The notes under the pieces: generated by a model | Database searches by the model: none | What the model was told of the DNA's origin: nothing | The model's input: only the letters and a program-made list of their open reading frames with translations | Position numbers and translations under genes: made by a program | Shown here: positions 62,322 to 64,000 of the stretch, in pieces | Position numbering within the stretch: position 1 is the stretch's first letter | Layout: each line of letters begins with the position of its first letter | Assembly (NCBI GenBank): GCA_002964805.2 | Contig: PUDQ02000085.1 | Span: 186,001-250,000 of the forward strand | DNA from: Trametes villosa | Lineage: Eukaryota > Basidiomycota > Agaricomycetes > Polyporales > Polyporaceae | Length of the DNA stretch: 64,000 nt | Direction: 5' to 3'

Positions 62322-63638
62322 TTACCGCTGCACCAATACCCAACTCGTGCCACATCCCGCCCATACGTTCACGACCCGCCCGCGATCGTTCTCGCCCCGA
62401 GGCCAGATCTTCGTGGGTGTATCGACATCCTCTGTCCCGCCAGTGCCCAGGTTTCCGTGTTCGTTCCAGCCCCAGCCCCATACCTCTTGTCTCGAGACCT
62501 CTTCAGCACGCTCGACAATGCAAAGCACATGCTCGCTGCCGCAAGCCACCCGCGAGATGTCTCCAGAGCGAGGCTCAAACGGGAAGCGTACAGGGCCAAG
62601 CCGGCCCTGGCGCTCTTGACCTGCGGTCCCGCGCCCCAGCTGAGAATGCGTGTTGCTTCCGGTCGCGAGGAGTGAGCCCGAGCGGAGAAGCGCGTAGGTG
62701 CCGTTCCAGGTGCAGCCGACACGCTCGACGTCTCGTAGCGTATCAAGGCCGCTCGTTTGGCCTTTGCGATTGGAGCCGAGCGCAAAGAGAGCCCCAGAAG
62801 AGCGGAGGCATGCTGTATGCTGGTTTCCCAATGCGAAGTGGATCACTTGCTCAGGAGCAGGGACGGGAACGAGAAGCGGCTTGGGCGTGGATGGCAGTGG
62901 ACGTCCAGCGGTATTGCAGTGAGGCCCCAGTTGTCCATGACGAGCGGAGCCCCAGCCAACAGCATACGCCCCAGTTGAACCGTCAGGGGAAGTCATTCGA
63001 ATGTGGGCGATTGTATGGTGAGGTCCGGCGGAGAGAGCGAGCACCGACATGGCAGCCTTCGTCCGCTCGGCGGGTACGGCTTCGCGAAGAGGAACAACGT
63101 GGATGGGCGGCCAGGATCCTCGTTGGGAGTTTCGCGCAGGCACGCCGCCTACTCCAAGATTCCCGAAGTCGTCTCCGCCCATGGAAAGAAGTACGTCGTC
63201 CCGCCCTGGGCAAGATAGCACGGTGTAAGATGTCTCCCACCCCGCGGCAATGAGGCGCACCGTATATCCATCGAGAGATATCCCATCGCAGGATTTCAAG
63301 GAATGCAAGTTGAGGTCAAGCGGTCGGAAGACCGCCGTCGCGTCGCCCGCCTCTGCGCTTGACTGGCCCACCACCGCGGTGTATGTCGGCCCAAGCTGCC
63401 CTCTGCTGCCATCGCCACTCCCCCAGAGCTCCGAGGTCCCATCTTCTCGTCTCAGCAGAGCCAGCGTATGGTTCGCGCCGCAAGAGATATCTTCGACGGC
63501 CACAGTTCCAGATGGTAAGTCGCCTGGCGCGGTACCCGAGAAGATGCAAGGCTTGAAGTGGTGCGCGTCGTCGAGATTCCCTGTCGCGAGCTGACCGCGA
63601 GCGTTCGATCCAGCAGAGTACAGAGACAGCGTTGGCAT
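62322..63638 (-). CDS. RCC1-repeat beta-propeller protein (ATS1-like)
   Basis: Intronless, 438 residues from the ATG at 63638. Repeats of the RCC1 type run through the protein: LYSAGSNARGQLATGN, ELWGSGDGSRGQLG, AYAVGWGSARHGQLG, ALFALGSNRKGQTSG, LLATGSNTHSQLGRG and WGWGWNEHGNLGTGG, each linked to a C-G-x-x-H-type strand (SCGANHTLAL, ACGSEHVLCI). Five to seven blades are expected. Short RCC1 proteins of this size resemble yeast Ats1, linked to microtubules and to tRNA wobble-uridine modification through Kti11. They are unlikely to be the Ran exchange factor, which has a nuclear N-terminal extension. An upstream extension of the frame to 63713 lacks an ATG. Divergent from the gene at 63860. Confidence 0.85.
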   Translation of the reverse strand: MPTLSLYSAGSNARGQLATGNLDDAHHFKPCIFSGTAPGDLPSGTVAVEDISCGANHTLALLRREDGTSELWGSGDGSRGQLGPTYTAVVGQSSAEAGDATAVFRPLDLNLHSLKSCDGISLDGYTVRLIAAGWETSYTVLSCPGRDDVLLSMGGDDFGNLGVGGVPARNSQRGSWPPIHVVPLREAVPAERTKAAMSVLALSAGPHHTIAHIRMTSPDGSTGAYAVGWGSARHGQLGPHCNTAGRPLPSTPKPLLVPVPAPEQVIHFALGNQHTACLRSSGALFALGSNRKGQTSGLDTLRDVERVGCTWNGTYALLRSGSLLATGSNTHSQLGRGTAGQERQGRLGPVRFPFEPRSGDISRVACGSEHVLCIVERAEEVSRQEVWGWGWNEHGNLGTGGTEDVDTPTKIWPRGENDRGRVVNVWAGCGTSWVLVQR

Positions 63639-63859
63639 CGCTAGCAAGTGCCGAAGAAAAGGCGGGCGTTGGTAGTGGTGTGAGGCAAAGCCGCGAACAC
63701 TGGCGCCGATCACTGACGTCGATGTCTTCCTTCACGTCCTCCGCTATGTTCGATCCGCGCGCAACTCTCACACATACCACAACCACGACGACGCAGGCAT
63801 CCTGCCTTCATCGGCTGCAAACTATCGCTCAGCAGCTCACTACAATCGACTCTTGCGCC
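63639..63859. promoter_or_regulatory. Short divergent promoter region
   Basis: 221 bases between two opposed start codons, so regulation may be shared. A CA-rich run (cacataccacaaccacgacg) lies near 63770. Confidence 0.45.
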
Positions 63860-64000
63860 ATGCCTGCCGCTCCGAGATGGGTAGAAGCAATCAACAAGGC
63901 TCTCAGCCACCCCGATAACAAGGGGAAAGTCAGTGAGTATATACAGGCCTCGCGTCGCGTAAATGCTCACAGTACACATCGCATATAGTCTACCAAGTCG
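63860..64000 (+). CDS. Probable FMN-binding PNPOx-like protein, N-terminus (cut by window edge)
   Basis: Exon 63860-63932 and the beginning of exon 2 at 63989, joined in phase, encode MPAAPRWVEAINKALSHPDN followed by KGKVIYQV, then the window ends. The pattern PRW-x5-INKAL then V-x-YQV resembles the start of the Alr4036-type pyridoxamine 5'-phosphate oxidase-like FMN-binding proteins. Only 28 residues are visible, so the call is tentative. Confidence 0.45.

Overview
The window is nuclear DNA of a filamentous basidiomycete, most likely an Agaricomycete. Genes are GC-rich and carry many short introns of about 45-80 bases with GT-AG ends and CTGAC/CTAAC-like branch sites. The gene set (Raptor/KOG1, p150-Glued dynactin, RNAi-type RNA-dependent RNA polymerase, GH15 glucoamylase, P450, DUF6533 and DUF6535 membrane proteins) fits that group. 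I rebuilt exon structures by hand; for every complete spliced gene the exon lengths sum to a multiple of three.

Layout. 1-166 (-): start of dynactin p150-Glued, divergent from Raptor/KOG1 at 633-5841 (+). 7677-8904 (+): seven-helix membrane protein. 9864-12446 (+): DUF6535 protein. 12963-14225: decayed gene of unknown family. 15688-17874 (+): secreted glucoamylase with a starch-binding domain. 18361-18650: repeat copy A. 19081-21140 (-): malic enzyme, divergent from a LysM membrane protein (21456-22238, +). 22684-25308 (+): intronless four-domain RNA end-repair/ligase protein. 25893-27173 (+): adenosine kinase. 27639-29640 (-): C2H2 zinc-finger protein. 30171-30760: repeat copy B. 31319-33042 (-): second glucoamylase, without the starch-binding domain. 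34520-35069 (-): second copy of the decayed gene. 35161-35300: repeat copy C. 35565-36688 (-): U1A/U2B''-type snRNP protein. 37196-39100 (-): DUF6533 protein. 39953-41531 (-): class II HDAC/acetylpolyamine amidohydrolase. 42328-44498 (-): second DUF6535 protein. 45510-50083 (+): RNA-dependent RNA polymerase. 52162-54413 (+): cytochrome P450. 55545-58238 (-): CorA/MNR2-type Mg2+ transporter. 60407-61965 (+): single-pass surface protein. 62322-63638 (-): RCC1-repeat protein, divergent from the first exons of a probable FMN-binding PNPOx-like protein (63860-64000, +).

Two points stand out. First, the protein at 22684-25308 joins a 2H cyclic phosphodiesterase, a CX5R cysteine phosphatase, a P-loop polynucleotide kinase and an RNA ligase in one uninterrupted reading frame. 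That is the reverse of the canonical fungal Trl1 order, with a phosphatase added. Second, the middle of the window is a large inverted duplication: the glucoamylase, its flanks, a neighbouring decayed gene and a dispersed repeat occur at about 13.0-18.65 kb (+) and again at about 30.17-35.1 kb (-). It is framed further out by an inverted pair of DUF6535 genes. The two glucoamylases have equal-length first five coding exons, but the second lost its linker and CBM20 module.

No transposase, reverse transcriptase, CRISPR array, rRNA or convincing tRNA was seen. Several multi-hundred-base stretches hold nothing I can support.
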